From: Gammaproteobacteria bacterium
Lineage (GTDB): Bacteria; Pseudomonadota; Gammaproteobacteria; JABDGN01
DNA: 36,058 bases
NCBI GenBank assembly: GCA_013285995.1
Contig: JABDGN010000010.1
Coordinates: 1-36,058, forward strand
Reading direction: 5' to 3'
Part shown: positions 8,602 through 17,036 of the stretch, one piece after another
How the letters are laid out: every line of letters starts with the position of its first letter
How positions within the stretch are numbered: the stretch's first letter is position 1
Made by a program: the position numbers and the translations under genes
Notes under the pieces: generated by a model
Told to the model about the DNA's origin: nothing
Databases searched by the model: none
The model's input: the letters and a program-made list of their open reading frames with translations, nothing else

Positions 8602-9411
8602 TTACCCTGGCTTTCTTCCTCGAATCAAGGCATTCCGTACAAACACAATCATGACATCTTGCGTTTCTAGTTGGGTGAGTTCTGCAATAAATTTTTGATA
8701 ATCTTCTTCGCTTAAAAAACCATTTTGCAAAGCAAGAGTTTGGAAACTATAAGCCCCTAAGGCAAGCACACTTTTTTCAATCGGTGTAGTCAATACCGGT
8801 TGATGCATTTTTAAAACAATATTTTGACAACCGATTTGTTGATAGTAAGAGTAAAGTTTATCTGCTAAATACCCATCCGCTTTCCCCACAGCACAACTTT
8901 TGCCAAAAATTTCACCCCAAGTTTGCACTGCAGAAACAGCTGGATAGCTATAAAGACCGAGATTAAAAAAGGAAGCTTCTTCAGTCGTTAAAATGCCATT
9001 GGGTTTTAGCATTGAAAATAAATCTCTAATCGTAGCAAAGGGGGCGGGCAAAAACATCAGCAACCAGCGATCATAAATAAAATCAAATTGTCGGTTCAAA
9101 CTTTTGATATTGAGTACATCTAAACAAATAAACTCAATATTATCAACCCCTGCCCGTTGCGCATTTTGTTTGGCAATTTGTAATTGTTCAGCAGAGCGAT
9201 CGATTGCTACCACATGCCCATTGGGACCTGCTGCTTGCGCTAGCAAAATGGCCATCAAGCCAGTGCCGCAACCGACTTCCAGTATCTGCATGCCAGATTG
9301 TAATCCCGCGGCTTGCAAAAAAGTTTGAGTGTAAGGCGCATAAATATCGTGCAAGCGCTGCAGGCGCAGCGCGTCACGCTCGCCGGTATTGAGGGGATAG
9401 TGAGTTGTCAT
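8602..9411 (-). CDS. Class I SAM-dependent methyltransferase
   Basis: This 269-residue protein has a Rossmann-type methyltransferase domain: motif I LEVGCGTGL (about residues 45-53), the acidic end of strand 2 in VVAIDRSAEQL, motif III-like NIEFICLDVLNI, and a post-core helical C-terminal part. No substrate-specific motif is recognised; small-molecule methylation (Methyltransf_11/25 type) is the default reading. It is cytosolic with no membrane segment. The gene follows the FAD monooxygenase gene on the same strand but is separated from it by a paired palindromic repeat, so co-transcription is possible but not assured. Confidence 0.8.
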   Translation of the reverse strand: MTTHYPLNTGERDALRLQRLHDIYAPYTQTFLQAAGLQSGMQILEVGCGTGLMAILLAQAAGPNGHVVAIDRSAEQLQIAKQNAQRAGVDNIEFICLDVLNIKSLNRQFDFIYDRWLLMFLPAPFATIRDLFSMLKPNGILTTEEASFFNLGLYSYPAVSAVQTWGEIFGKSCAVGKADGYLADKLYSYYQQIGCQNIVLKMHQPVLTTPIEKSVLALGAYSFQTLALQNGFLSEEDYQKFIAELTQLETQDVMIVFVRNALIRGRKPG

Positions 9412-9459
9412 ATTTTCTAAATTATATCTTATTTTAATTCGCGAGAAGTATTTGATTTA

Positions 9460-9540
9460 GTCATCCCCGCGAAAGCGGGGATCCAGAAGCGCAGCTCAAA
9501 CATCGTTTAAAATCTGGATTCCCGCTTTCGCGGGAATGAC
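9460..9540. repeat. Inverted pair of GTCATYCCCGC elements (REPIN-like)
   Basis: A GTCATCCCCGCGAAAGCGGG hairpin followed by GATCCAG (9460-9486) faces an inverted copy CTGGATTCCCGC...GCGGGAATGAC (9514-9540) across a 27-base spacer. The whole unit can fold on itself. This is the arrangement of REPIN elements (two REP sequences in opposite orientation). Confidence 0.8.
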
Positions 9541-9550
9541 GGGCATGAAA

Positions 9551-11131
9551 TTAAAATACAAAAACCTTCGCCAAATAATCTTGCAATGTTTTCGCTTCGA
9601 AAGGTATTTGCAAAAAGCCAATATATTTATCAGGACGCACCAGCATTGCAACTGATTGTTTTGCACCGATTTTCTGTTGCGCAGTTTGATTAACATCGCG
9701 CCAATAGTTGCCGCTCCATGCCGCAGGTTTTTCGCCATTGCCAACCAAATGCACAATGATTGCAGACGGTAAATGTACGGCAATTTTTTGCGCTTCCTCT
9801 AGCTGCAAAGAATTATCAACACCGGCAAATAAAAATAAATGATGTTGCGTGCCTTTGACAATATCAAACAAACGTTGCGACCGACCACTTGCAGCTTGCA
9901 AATTAATATTAGGTATTAGAGTACCCGCTTGAATCGCTAATTTACCATACTGTTCAACCAAGGGGCTGTCTTCATACGCAATGGTTAATTGCGCCATATT
10001 ATTCATAATATTATCTTTCACTTTATCAAACGAACTCACCAAGGAAAGCACTTTATTGCGGAAAAAAGTGGCGATAGGATTTTTTACCAGCACCATCTTG
10101 GTCATTTTATCGGTTTCGTGTAATACTTTTTTCCCGACCGGATAACGCTCTGCATGATAACTGTCTAAAATATCGGGGGGAGCAATTTTCTTTTGCACTA
10201 AGGCCAATTTCCACGCTAAGTTATACGTATCTTGAATGCCGGTATTCATGCCTTGTCCACCCATGGGGCTGTGAATATGCGCCGCATCGCCAGCAAAGAA
10301 CACCCGATCTTTACGATACTGTTGAATTTGGCGGTGATGCAGATAAAACGCGGTAATCCATAAAGGATCGCGTAGAGTAGCTTTATCGGGGCAATATTTG
10401 GCAAAATAATTTTTAATGTCATCAAAGCTGGGATTTTCAATGTTGCTTTTCGGCGCGGCCATCACTAAGCGATAACGATGATTATTCATCGGGAAACAGG
10501 CAGTGGGGCCATTATCAGCTAAATAAATAACCATCCGATCGTTGGGCAATTCCCAATCGATATAAATATCAGCGAGCCACCATTTTTCTTTATACTCAGC
10601 GCCGACAAAATCAATATTCAGTAACTGCCGCGCGGTACTGTGTGAGCCATCACACGCGATCAACCAATCAGCACTGATGGTAGATTCTTGGCCGGCGGCA
10701 TTTTTAATGGTTGCTGTCACGCCGTGTGTGTCTTGCTCAAAACGCAGTAATTCAGTATTCCACTCAACCGCATTGCCTTTTTTAATTAAGTGTTCATTTA
10801 ACACGGCTTCGGTTTCATCTTGCGGTAAATCGATTAAATAATCATACAGTGCATCAACATGACCGAAGGTATTATCGGCGATCACTTTACCTTTGGATTT
10901 AAATAACACACCATGCACTTTGTGGCCACGCGCTAACACATCGTCAATGATGCCAGTATCATAAAAAGCTTCCAGCGTGCGGATATGAATGCCCAGCGCT
11001 TTGGATTGCGTACTTAAACCGGATTTTTTATCAATGATTTTACAACTGAGACCATGACGCATTAACTCATTGGCCATGAATAAACCGACGGGACCTGCGC
11101 CCACTACTAGGGCATCGAAATGTTGCGACAT
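9551..11131 (-). CDS. FAD-dependent aromatic-ring monooxygenase (PheA/TfdB/UbiH type)
   Basis: This 526-residue flavoprotein hydroxylase shows the N-terminal dinucleotide fold GAGPVG (residues 11-16), the DG motif IACDGSHSTARQ (about 170-180), the GD motif FFAGDAAHIHSPMGGQGMN (about 276-295) and a C-terminal thioredoxin-like domain of about 130 residues, as in phenol 2-monooxygenase relatives. It would use NAD(P)H and O2 to hydroxylate an aromatic substrate. The start at 11131 is chosen because AAGGAG lies seven bases upstream of this ATG; an in-frame start at 11173 would add 14 residues but lacks a ribosome binding site. The neighbouring methyltransferase on the same strand could act on the same small molecule, which is inference only. 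Confidence 0.85.
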   Translation of the reverse strand: MSQHFDALVVGAGPVGLFMANELMRHGLSCKIIDKKSGLSTQSKALGIHIRTLEAFYDTGIIDDVLARGHKVHGVLFKSKGKVIADNTFGHVDALYDYLIDLPQDETEAVLNEHLIKKGNAVEWNTELLRFEQDTHGVTATIKNAAGQESTISADWLIACDGSHSTARQLLNIDFVGAEYKEKWWLADIYIDWELPNDRMVIYLADNGPTACFPMNNHRYRLVMAAPKSNIENPSFDDIKNYFAKYCPDKATLRDPLWITAFYLHHRQIQQYRKDRVFFAGDAAHIHSPMGGQGMNTGIQDTYNLAWKLALVQKKIAPPDILDSYHAERYPVGKKVLHETDKMTKMVLVKNPIATFFRNKVLSLVSSFDKVKDNIMNNMAQLTIAYEDSPLVEQYGKLAIQAGTLIPNINLQAASGRSQRLFDIVKGTQHHLFLFAGVDNSLQLEEAQKIAVHLPSAIIVHLVGNGEKPAAWSGNYWRDVNQTAQQKIGAKQSVAMLVRPDKYIGFLQIPFEAKTLQDYLAKVFVF

Positions 11132-11230
11132 GTGAATTCTCCTTAAATGATTGTCGAAATAAGTATAGAGCATTGACTTTATATTACAAGAGGCATAAAT
11201 TAGTCGTCTAAAATTTCTCTGAGGTGGCTA

Positions 11231-12562
11231 ATGATCAAAACTATTATATTTCTGGTAAGTTTCAGTTTAATCAATTTGGTTTATGCTGAGGTAAGTTATC
11301 AGCAGCCGATTAAAATCACTCAAGGATCTTCTCAAGCGTACCAAGGCAATTGGGCAAGCACGTCCGCGCAAACACCGGCCGTCGATATTCAAACTACCGA
11401 TCCAGTGACGCTCAGTAATTGCAATATCAAAGGGCCGGGGTTGCTGATTAAAACCGTACCGGGTGCGCATTTGACTCTGAAAAACTGCGTAATTTCTGGT
11501 ACTAATCCGCAATTAGAAAATTATTCCCGGCCGCGTGTATTAGATGGAACGTTTAATTATTTGGTAGTAGAGCACAATCGTTTTGATCATACTGCCGGCA
11601 TGAGCATTTGGAATATGCAGCGCGGCAAAGCTGACAGCGTACCCAGCAGCAGCAATGCCACGATTCAAGTGCGTTATAACATTGTCAATAATTTAGATGG
11701 ACGCTTAGAAAATGGTGGTGTGAGCGATAGTTATATTCCGAGCGCGCCCGGAAAATCTCGTGTGCATGATGATCATTTCCACGTCAATTTCGTGAGTGTC
11801 GTCGGATTTTTATCGGATCCCAATATTGAAATTGCCTGGAATCAAATTATTAATCAACCGGGCCAAAGTGCGATGGAAGATGTGATTTTGATCATGAGTT
11901 CCAGTGGCGCATCGACACAACAACCGATTTTAATTCACGATAATTATATTCAAGGCGTTTACGGCGGCGCACCGACGACCACATTTCATTATGGTGGTTC
12001 CGGTATTAACTCCGGCGATTATTTAGCGCGTTTAAAAGATCCGCAATACGTGAGTAGCTTTGTGCATACGTTTAATAATCAAATCGTGGGTTCGCAAGCC
12101 TGGGGTTTGGTCTTGCCAGCCGGGCATGACATTACGATTGAAAATAATCGCGTGGTGCGCAGTGGCCTATTACCTTCAATGACCGCAATGCCGTACAGCA
12201 CTTCAGGACTCATGATGGTGGATTTATATAAGTTGGAACCCAAATCTTCCACGCCGGTTAATTACAATAATAAAATCGTAAACAATGTGATTGCCTATGT
12301 CACCGCTAAGAAGACGCGTTTTGATTATGAATTTTATGGCGCGCCGGGTAAACCGAATCTCCAGTGCGTTGGCAAAGTGCGCAGTCGCGTGGATAAATGT
12401 TGTCAGGTAGAACAAACAACCGTTAGAACCGGCGCTAATATTACTTGTGCACCGAATGAAAATTATAAATTTAACTCGCTGATTACTTTAACCGATGAAC
12501 AAGCTGAATGGACGCGTTGGCAGCAAAAATTGGCGACGAATAAAATCAGTATGGGACCGTAA
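11231..12562 (+). CDS. Secreted right-handed beta-helix protein
   Basis: This 443-residue protein has a signal peptide (about 1-19, MIKTIIFLVSFSLINLVYA). The mature part is built of short beta-rich repeats with regularly placed Asn (LSNCNIKGPGLLIKTVPGAHLTLKNCVISG, VEHNRFDH, VRYNIVNN, IAWNQIINQ, IHDNYIQG, TFNNQIVG, IENNRVVR, NKIVNNVI). This is the pattern of parallel beta-helix (PbH1/pectate-lyase-like) folds, in which an Asn stacks at each turn. Such proteins often bind or cleave polysaccharides, but no catalytic set is recognised. Four Cys near the end (CVGKVRSRVDKCCQ and TCAPN) may form disulphides. The ribosome binding site is GAGG six bases before the ATG. The promoter region is shared with the divergent monooxygenase gene. 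Confidence 0.75.
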   Translation: MIKTIIFLVSFSLINLVYAEVSYQQPIKITQGSSQAYQGNWASTSAQTPAVDIQTTDPVTLSNCNIKGPGLLIKTVPGAHLTLKNCVISGTNPQLENYSRPRVLDGTFNYLVVEHNRFDHTAGMSIWNMQRGKADSVPSSSNATIQVRYNIVNNLDGRLENGGVSDSYIPSAPGKSRVHDDHFHVNFVSVVGFLSDPNIEIAWNQIINQPGQSAMEDVILIMSSSGASTQQPILIHDNYIQGVYGGAPTTTFHYGGSGINSGDYLARLKDPQYVSSFVHTFNNQIVGSQAWGLVLPAGHDITIENNRVVRSGLLPSMTAMPYSTSGLMMVDLYKLEPKSSTPVNYNNKIVNNVIAYVTAKKTRFDYEFYGAPGKPNLQCVGKVRSRVDKCCQVEQTTVRTGANITCAPNENYKFNSLITLTDEQAEWTRWQQKLATNKISMGP

Positions 12563-12576
12563 CGTTATAAACACAC

Positions 12577-12610
12577 AAAAAAATACCGCGGCTAGCGCGG
12601 TATTTTTTAT
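12577..12610. terminator. Bidirectional intrinsic terminator between convergent genes
   Basis: ATACCGCG (12583-12590) pairs with CGCGGTAT (12596-12603) around GCTAG, with an A tract on the left and a T tract on the right. It can therefore stop transcription from both convergent genes. Confidence 0.88.
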
Positions 12611-12624
12611 TGACCACAGAATTT

Positions 12625-13116
12625 TTACTGCGCGCTAGCAGCTGCAGCCGGTGTTGTTGCAGCAACCGGTGCGGGCGCTGTCACGACGGCGGTGTTGCTG
12701 ACTAACACATTGCCTTGCGCATCGAGCACCGCAACTTGCCAAGTGCCTGAGCAGACACGTGTTTTATTGCTCGGTAAACCAAACACCACCGTGCGATATG
12801 CGTGGGTGTGATAAAGTTTGCCGCGATAAGTCAGCGGAAAAGTGCTGGACATACAGCCGCTATGCGCGGGAGCCGTCCATTGAATGCTGACAGAAGATTC
12901 GGTTTGCACCGGTGATTCCACCACCACATAAGCATGCAAGCGATTATCCTTTTGTACCAGTTGCAAGGTTGCAGTTGGGACAGGGACGATGGCAACAGTA
13001 GGGCTAGCCGATGCCGCGCTGCTCGGCGCCGAAGCGGTGGGTGCAGGCGCAGCGGAATCAGCTAGTGCAGTACTTAAGCCAGCCAAAAGTAAGAATAAAG
13101 TGGTGATAATTTTCAT
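12625..13116 (-). CDS. Secreted Ala/Pro-rich protein of unknown function
   Basis: This 163-residue protein has a signal peptide (MKIITTLFLLLAGLSTALA, cleavage near residue 19) followed by a low-complexity Ala/Ser/Pro/Thr segment (about 20-50). A compact beta-rich domain (about 52-145) with two Cys (SGCMSS and RVCSGTW) comes next, then an Ala/Pro tail. The start at 13116 is chosen because GAGGATCCACC precedes this ATG and the signal peptide begins there; a longer frame to 13215 is not supported. The Shine-Dalgarno lies in a possible hairpin (see 13113-13138). The family is not recognised. Confidence 0.75.
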   Translation of the reverse strand: MKIITTLFLLLAGLSTALADSAAPAPTASAPSSAASASPTVAIVPVPTATLQLVQKDNRLHAYVVVESPVQTESSVSIQWTAPAHSGCMSSTFPLTYRGKLYHTHAYRTVVFGLPSNKTRVCSGTWQVAVLDAQGNVLVSNTAVVTAPAPVAATTPAAAASAQ

Positions 13117-13138
13117 GGTGGATCCTCTTTTTTGAGGA
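13113..13138 (-). promoter_or_regulatory. Possible hairpin sequestering the ribosome binding site
   Basis: On the minus strand, just before the ATG at 13116, ATCCTC and GAGGAT are perfectly complementary around an AAAAAA loop. GAGGAT contains the Shine-Dalgarno. A six-base-pair stem could limit translation or respond to temperature, but it is short and unproven. Confidence 0.35.
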
Positions 13139-13199
13139 TTGTAACATATTCCAGAAAGCTTTTTGACCTGTAAATTGGAAGTCTCAATCATCTGAAAAA

Positions 13200-13208
13200 T
13201 GGTATAAT
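13200..13208 (+). promoter_or_regulatory. Extended -10 promoter of erpA
   Basis: TGGTATAAT is a consensus extended -10 element located 21 bases before the erpA ATG. No good -35 lies 16-18 bases upstream, which extended -10 promoters do not require. Transcription would start near 13215, so the ATG at 13230 with GGAG at 13220-13223 is the right start. Confidence 0.6.
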
Positions 13209-13229
13209 ATTGCACAATTGGAGTTTATT

Positions 13230-13727
13230 ATGGCCACTACAAAATTTGCTAATTCCCCGATTTCGCCAACCTTGTTTGATAAAGACAACGCAGCTATTGA
13301 AAAACTGTTTACCGACCCGGTAACAGAGGCAATTGCGCCAGAAAAAACGCCGGCGGTCAATGAAGTGATAGAAGCTGAAGCTACTACGCCGGTGCTTACT
13401 TTCACCACCGAAGCAGCAGCACGGGTGCAGCGTTTGATTGCCGAAGATGAAGACGACGAATTAGGCCCCGACACCAAATTGCGTTTAGCGATTGCCGGTG
13501 GTGGCTGCTCCGGTTTTAAATATGAATTCAGTTTTACCGACACACAAGAAGACGATGACGAAGCCATCACGACCGATGATGTGACTTTACTCGTCGACCC
13601 TACCAGCCTGCAATATCTTGAAGGCGCGACCATTGGCTTTGAAGAAGATGCCAATGGCGAACAATTCGTGATCAAAAATCCACAAGCACAAACTACTTGC
13701 GGTTGTGGTTCGTCGTTTTCGGCATAA
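13230..13727 (+). CDS. erpA: Iron-sulfur cluster insertion protein ErpA (A-type carrier), with N-terminal extension
   Basis: This 165-residue protein carries a C-terminal A-type Fe-S carrier domain (about 55-165) with all three cluster-binding Cys: one in [11 protein letters not shown] and two in TTCGCGSSF. ErpA-type proteins pass [4Fe-4S] clusters to apo-enzymes such as those of isoprenoid synthesis. The E. coli protein is about 114 residues, so the roughly 54-residue acidic, Ala/Pro-rich N-terminus is an extra segment. Residues [12 protein letters not shown] with a following acidic stretch (QEDDDEA) fit ErpA better than IscA or SufA. The ATG at 13230 has GGAG six bases upstream. A diverged second copy of the last 19 codons lies at 15824-15883. 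Confidence 0.88.
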   Translation: MATTKFANSPISPTLFDKDNAAIEKLFTDPVTEAIAPEKTPAVNEVIEAEATTPVLTFTTEAAARVQRLIAEDEDDELGPDTKLRLAIAGGGCSGFKYEFSFTDTQEDDDEAITTDDVTLLVDPTSLQYLEGATIGFEEDANGEQFVIKNPQAQTTCGCGSSFSA

Positions 13728-13733
13728 AAGTTA

Positions 13734-15674
13734 CTACGTGATCCACACTTGCTGCCCGCCAACGCTTACCCATCCGCCATTGGGATTGGCGCCTGGCGGA
13801 GGTGATGGAGAACGAGCTGTCGAGAAGGATCCCCTTCTTGCCGGAAGGGGCGAATTTCTACCTGCGGGAGTGGGTGCGGATGCTGTCGCCGCTTGATTGT
13901 GAGCTATTGTGGTTACTTTTCGTCGCGCAACAGTAGTTATTTCATCGATTTTTGCACCTTCGCCTAATAATTTGCGATACTCATTCGCTAGCCGTATTGC
14001 TAATTGCTCACGCTCTTTTAGTCTAACATGAAAAATTTGTTCTGTTTCTTGTATTAAGGATTGCACTGCGAATTGTATATCCCTTTCTTCTGCTGCTGAT
14101 AATAAGTAAGATGGCGGTGAAGCAGTAAACAAGGGAGATGCGTCTAGGTTTCCACTGAAAGCAACGACTCGTATTCTTTGAAAGTGGTTGGGCGTCGCAT
14201 GTAAAATCCAAACGTGTTCAGCGTGATTAAACGTTAAATGCTGTGTTATAGGAGGTGATAAAGGAGCTGGAACATATGTCACACTCGGTAGCAGGAGGCG
14301 CCAATTTATTTCCACACCATGTGGAATTCTATTGTTTATAATGGCAAATGCCGTTAAAACGCCATGATAATTGGGGATATATTCAGGATTCTTACCGACA
14401 TATTCTTGTAAGTACTGCGTTAGAACATCAACATTACAAAAGTATTTCCTATGATTATCATGAAATTTAGTTGCATCAGCAAAAGAACCAGAATGAAAAG
14501 AAGAGAAATATTCCTGATGACTGGTGAGGATATTTTTAAGATGCCAGATTCCTAAACAAGCAAAATTTTGTTCTAACCGTTGACGAATTTCTTCTTCGGA
14601 CTCAGACAGTTCTTCAGCATCAGGTGGACAAAGGCGCGTCTTCTCAGGATCAGGTAGACCAAGGTGCATCATTGCTTCTTTAAAGTCGATGTAAACTAAC
14701 TCAAGCACGGCCTCTTTCACTTCCGCAAAGGGAGACTGTAGGCCCTTGTGAACAAGTTCTTTAATTACGCCATCACGAGTTATGTTTCCTTCCCAATCTG
14801 CAATACCTAAAATGGCACGGTACCCACATAAAGCCTGCTGTAGAGAAACATCACGTCGTTCTACAATACGATATTGAATAAGCTCCTGGCTTCCAATTTG
14901 TTTTGGTCCCGTAAAAGGCTGCGCACAGAATTGTGATATCGTGTCTTGGTTACTTTGCCAAGTATCTATCTCGTCAGCAAAGGTTTTGTCGGGTGGTGGC
15001 TCAAAATTTGCTCGCCATATTTTGTAATGTTGCCTTGGAGGAAAATCCCTAGGGTCAGGTGCAATAGACCAACGTCGCTGTGGAGGTAACAAAAAGCTGG
15101 GCAGTACTGGCATATCGACGCTTGCCGGTCTGGGTTGTCCTAGAAGCCACAGGGAGAAAGCGATATTAGTTTGTAATTTCTTAAACTGCGCATTAAGCTC
15201 TGATACTGATTGAAAATTTTGTCTCCAGCTATGCGCATCAGGTTGTCGTTTATAAATAATACCATACAAAGCAACATACACAGCCCCTGTGTGCTGATAA
15301 GCTGTAACAAACCTTTCTCCACAGTGAGTTATCAGCTCTGGTTCAGCATAAAAGTTTTGCATTGCGCTAGACAAAAGACGTAGATAAAACAAACAATAAG
15401 CATTAAGAAGCGCTATTACATTTAAGCAATGAGGAAGGTCGCTCAAATTTGTTTGTAAAAATTGTGGGTTGTCAAGCAACCTTAGTATCCGACAGCCCCA
15501 ATCTAAATTCACTTCCCATTCGCCCAATATGTTTGTCGGGTTTATATTAAGAACCTGATATCCGTCTGCTACCCTCTGAAAATCTGGCTTCAAACTTAGA
15601 AGAGAGTTGATAGCATCGCTAATCGGCGGTGCTGCGGGGGTTGCTTGGCGAGCAGAAGAAGAAGTATTGCCCAT
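13734..15674 (-). CDS. Large effector-like protein with possible OTU-type cysteine protease region
   Basis: This 646-residue cytosolic protein has no recognised full-length family. Residues 21-180 are helical. Residues 270-505 contain elements in the order expected of an OTU deubiquitinase: SLQQALCGYRAILGI with candidate nucleophile Cys283 (compare the OTU signature DGNCLFRAI), an alpha-helical region, VLTQYLQEY then YHGVLTAFAIINNRI (417-450), and HVWILHATPNHFQRI with candidate His497. Residues 525-590 look like a coiled coil. The tail is Ser/Pro/Arg-rich (601-630) and ends GGWVSVGGQQVWIT. The start at 15674 has AGAGG eight bases upstream; a TTG at 15734 is less likely. The gene lies between erpA and a remnant of spmB, so it is an accessory insertion. 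The OTU reading is a hypothesis from motif order; the DG before the Cys is missing. Confidence 0.65.
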   Translation of the reverse strand: MGNTSSSARQATPAAPPISDAINSLLSLKPDFQRVADGYQVLNINPTNILGEWEVNLDWGCRILRLLDNPQFLQTNLSDLPHCLNVIALLNAYCLFYLRLLSSAMQNFYAEPELITHCGERFVTAYQHTGAVYVALYGIIYKRQPDAHSWRQNFQSVSELNAQFKKLQTNIAFSLWLLGQPRPASVDMPVLPSFLLPPQRRWSIAPDPRDFPPRQHYKIWRANFEPPPDKTFADEIDTWQSNQDTISQFCAQPFTGPKQIGSQELIQYRIVERRDVSLQQALCGYRAILGIADWEGNITRDGVIKELVHKGLQSPFAEVKEAVLELVYIDFKEAMMHLGLPDPEKTRLCPPDAEELSESEEEIRQRLEQNFACLGIWHLKNILTSHQEYFSSFHSGSFADATKFHDNHRKYFCNVDVLTQYLQEYVGKNPEYIPNYHGVLTAFAIINNRIPHGVEINWRLLLPSVTYVPAPLSPPITQHLTFNHAEHVWILHATPNHFQRIRVVAFSGNLDASPLFTASPPSYLLSAAEERDIQFAVQSLIQETEQIFHVRLKEREQLAIRLANEYRKLLGEGAKIDEITTVARRKVTTIAHNQAATASAPTPAGRNSPLPARRGSFSTARSPSPPPGANPNGGWVSVGGQQVWIT

Positions 15675-15743
15675 AGAGCGTGCCTCTGGTTTATTAAGAT
15701 TAGGTAAGTATGGATGAGCTTTTGCAAAAAACAAATGAAGTGT

Positions 15744-15824
15744 TCAAAAAAACCACCGCGTCACAACCACGGCTATAATCGCGCCGGTAATGCCGGCGAG
15801 TAAACCCGCAGGCACAGCATAGCG
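15744..15824 (-). pseudogene. Remnant: C-terminal end of a second spmB
   Basis: The segment reads RYAVPAGLLAGITGAIIAVVVTRWFF and then a TGA stop. It matches the end of the intact SpmB encoded from 17037 (RYAVPAGLLADITGAIMAVVVTRWFFQS), with only a few base differences in about 78. The 5' part of the gene is absent, and homology stops at 15824, where erpA-like sequence of the opposite strand begins. Confidence 0.85.
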
Positions 15825-15883
15825 CGATCAAAAATCCCAACGCGCAAACGACCTGCGGGTGTGGGTCTTCGCTTGCAGCGTAA
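15824..15883 (+). pseudogene. Remnant: C-terminal end of a second, diverged erpA
   Basis: Frame +: [18 protein letters not shown] and a TAA stop, matching the end of the intact ErpA ([18 protein letters not shown]). About 14 of 63 bases differ, mainly at third codon positions. The copy therefore diverged while coding and probably came from another lineage's functional erpA. It is joined directly to the spmB remnant. Confidence 0.82.
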
Positions 15884-15895
15884 AAGAATTTTTTC

Positions 15896-16987
15896 TTACG
15901 GTGGACTACTTCTTGGTGGAGAAGGACTGCGTGAGAGACGAGTTCTTAGCGGAGAGCTTAGTGCTAACGACGCTGCAAGAGCAGCTTCTAACATTCTCTG
16001 CTCTTGTGGAGAATCCCGGGCAAATTGATATTGTCCTGCGGGAGAGTTAAAACGTAATACAGGTGATCTTGTTGGTGCTTGGGAAGGCCCCACGCTCCAT
16101 GCCCGCGTTCCCGGCGATAAAGTTGGCGAAGAAGACACCGCGGGGGGCGATGGGGACTGTTGTAGTGGTGACATCTGTTGAAGTCCCGGCGAAGGTGGAT
16201 TTTCCAAAGCAGAACGTCTCATCGCTTCTTCTATAGCAGCTGCGTACGGAAGAGTTCCATTGTAAGCGGCGAAGGGAGGAGACGAAGATGGCGCTCTAGT
16301 TGCCGAGGGTGAGGGCGGTGCAGAGGATGCCGGAAAAGTAAGAGAGGGCGACCTATCTGGTGTTGAAGCTCGCGAATCACGTTCTCGTTCCATCTCCATC
16401 ACTTGTAAAAATAATCCGGGCACAATCGCAAGCCACTTCTGTCTTAGTTGTAAAAATTCCGATACTAAGCCCTCCCATAAAGCGGGATTAAAAGAAGGAG
16501 GAATGTTGCCATTCCATACATATGTAGCCCATAGATTTAAATCATTACAGGGATTTGGTTGGGGGCAGCACTGCCACCACGTCGTTAATTGTTCATATAA
16601 GCGCATTATCGCTGAATATACATTCGCAAATCTTGTGTCAATACCAGCAGCTCCAGGCAGGCTCGATGAACGAGGAGCATGTTGCAGTATATGATGAATG
16701 CCAACAGCACATTTGTAAAAATGTATGATTTGCTGGCACAGACAATCTTGCTGGTCAGGTGGCATTGATATAATTAACTCATCGATAGCTACTCCACGTG
16801 TTACATATAACCTTAGTAAGGTACTAAATAATTCACAGTGGTTATCATAAATTTCTTGTATAGGACTTGAATCTCGATAGAGATAACTTGCTTGCTGTAT
16901 ATCATTTTGTATTGCCGCAAAGCTTACTTGTAGGGTATGAAAAAATGGTTGAAAAATAAAGTTAGTAGTAGTGGGTTGACTGTCCAT
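15896..16987 (-). CDS. Effector-like protein with two ubiquitin-interacting-motif-like helices
   Basis: This 363-residue protein has a helical, Cys- and Trp-containing N-terminal half (about 10-195) and a Pro/Ser-rich disordered C-terminal half. Two short predicted helices stand out in the disordered part. Residues 251-262, AIEEAMRRSALE, fit the UIM core (hydrophobic-x-x-Ala-x-x-x-Ser-x-x-acidic: Ile252, Ala255, Ser259, Glu262). Residues 329-344, EQRMLEAALAASLALS, fit LxxALxxS (Leu333, Ala336, Leu337, Ser340) with acidic Glu329 before it. UIMs bind ubiquitin in eukaryotic proteins. GAGG precedes the ATG. There is no signal peptide. The N-terminal half is faintly similar in plan to that of the neighbouring protein encoded at 13734-15674. 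Family not recognised. Confidence 0.65.
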   Translation of the reverse strand: MDSQPTTTNFIFQPFFHTLQVSFAAIQNDIQQASYLYRDSSPIQEIYDNHCELFSTLLRLYVTRGVAIDELIISMPPDQQDCLCQQIIHFYKCAVGIHHILQHAPRSSSLPGAAGIDTRFANVYSAIMRLYEQLTTWWQCCPQPNPCNDLNLWATYVWNGNIPPSFNPALWEGLVSEFLQLRQKWLAIVPGLFLQVMEMERERDSRASTPDRSPSLTFPASSAPPSPSATRAPSSSPPFAAYNGTLPYAAAIEEAMRRSALENPPSPGLQQMSPLQQSPSPPAVSSSPTLSPGTRAWSVGPSQAPTRSPVLRFNSPAGQYQFARDSPQEQRMLEAALAASLALSSPLRTRLSRSPSPPRSSPP

Positions 16988-17036
16988 TTGTAGGTCCTCA
17001 TTAAAGAGCTAACTATAAATTAATTATACGCAGCTT

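Noticed and set aside
11132-11173. Longer N-terminus of the FAD monooxygenase
   Set aside because: The extra 14 residues precede the Rossmann strand and the AAGGAG site clearly serves the ATG at 11131.
13163-13168. TTGACC as the -35 box of erpA
   Set aside because: It lies 34 bases from the TATAAT box, twice the usual spacing.
13705-13896. Small plus-strand frame after erpA
   Set aside because: It is antisense to the Pro-rich end of the large minus-strand gene and has no ribosome binding site or protein-like pattern.
13900-14100. Third UIM in the protein encoded at 13734-15674 (EERDIQFAVQSLIQE, residues 529-543)
   Set aside because: The Ser is one position too close to the Ala, so the core spacing fails; a coiled-coil reading fits better.
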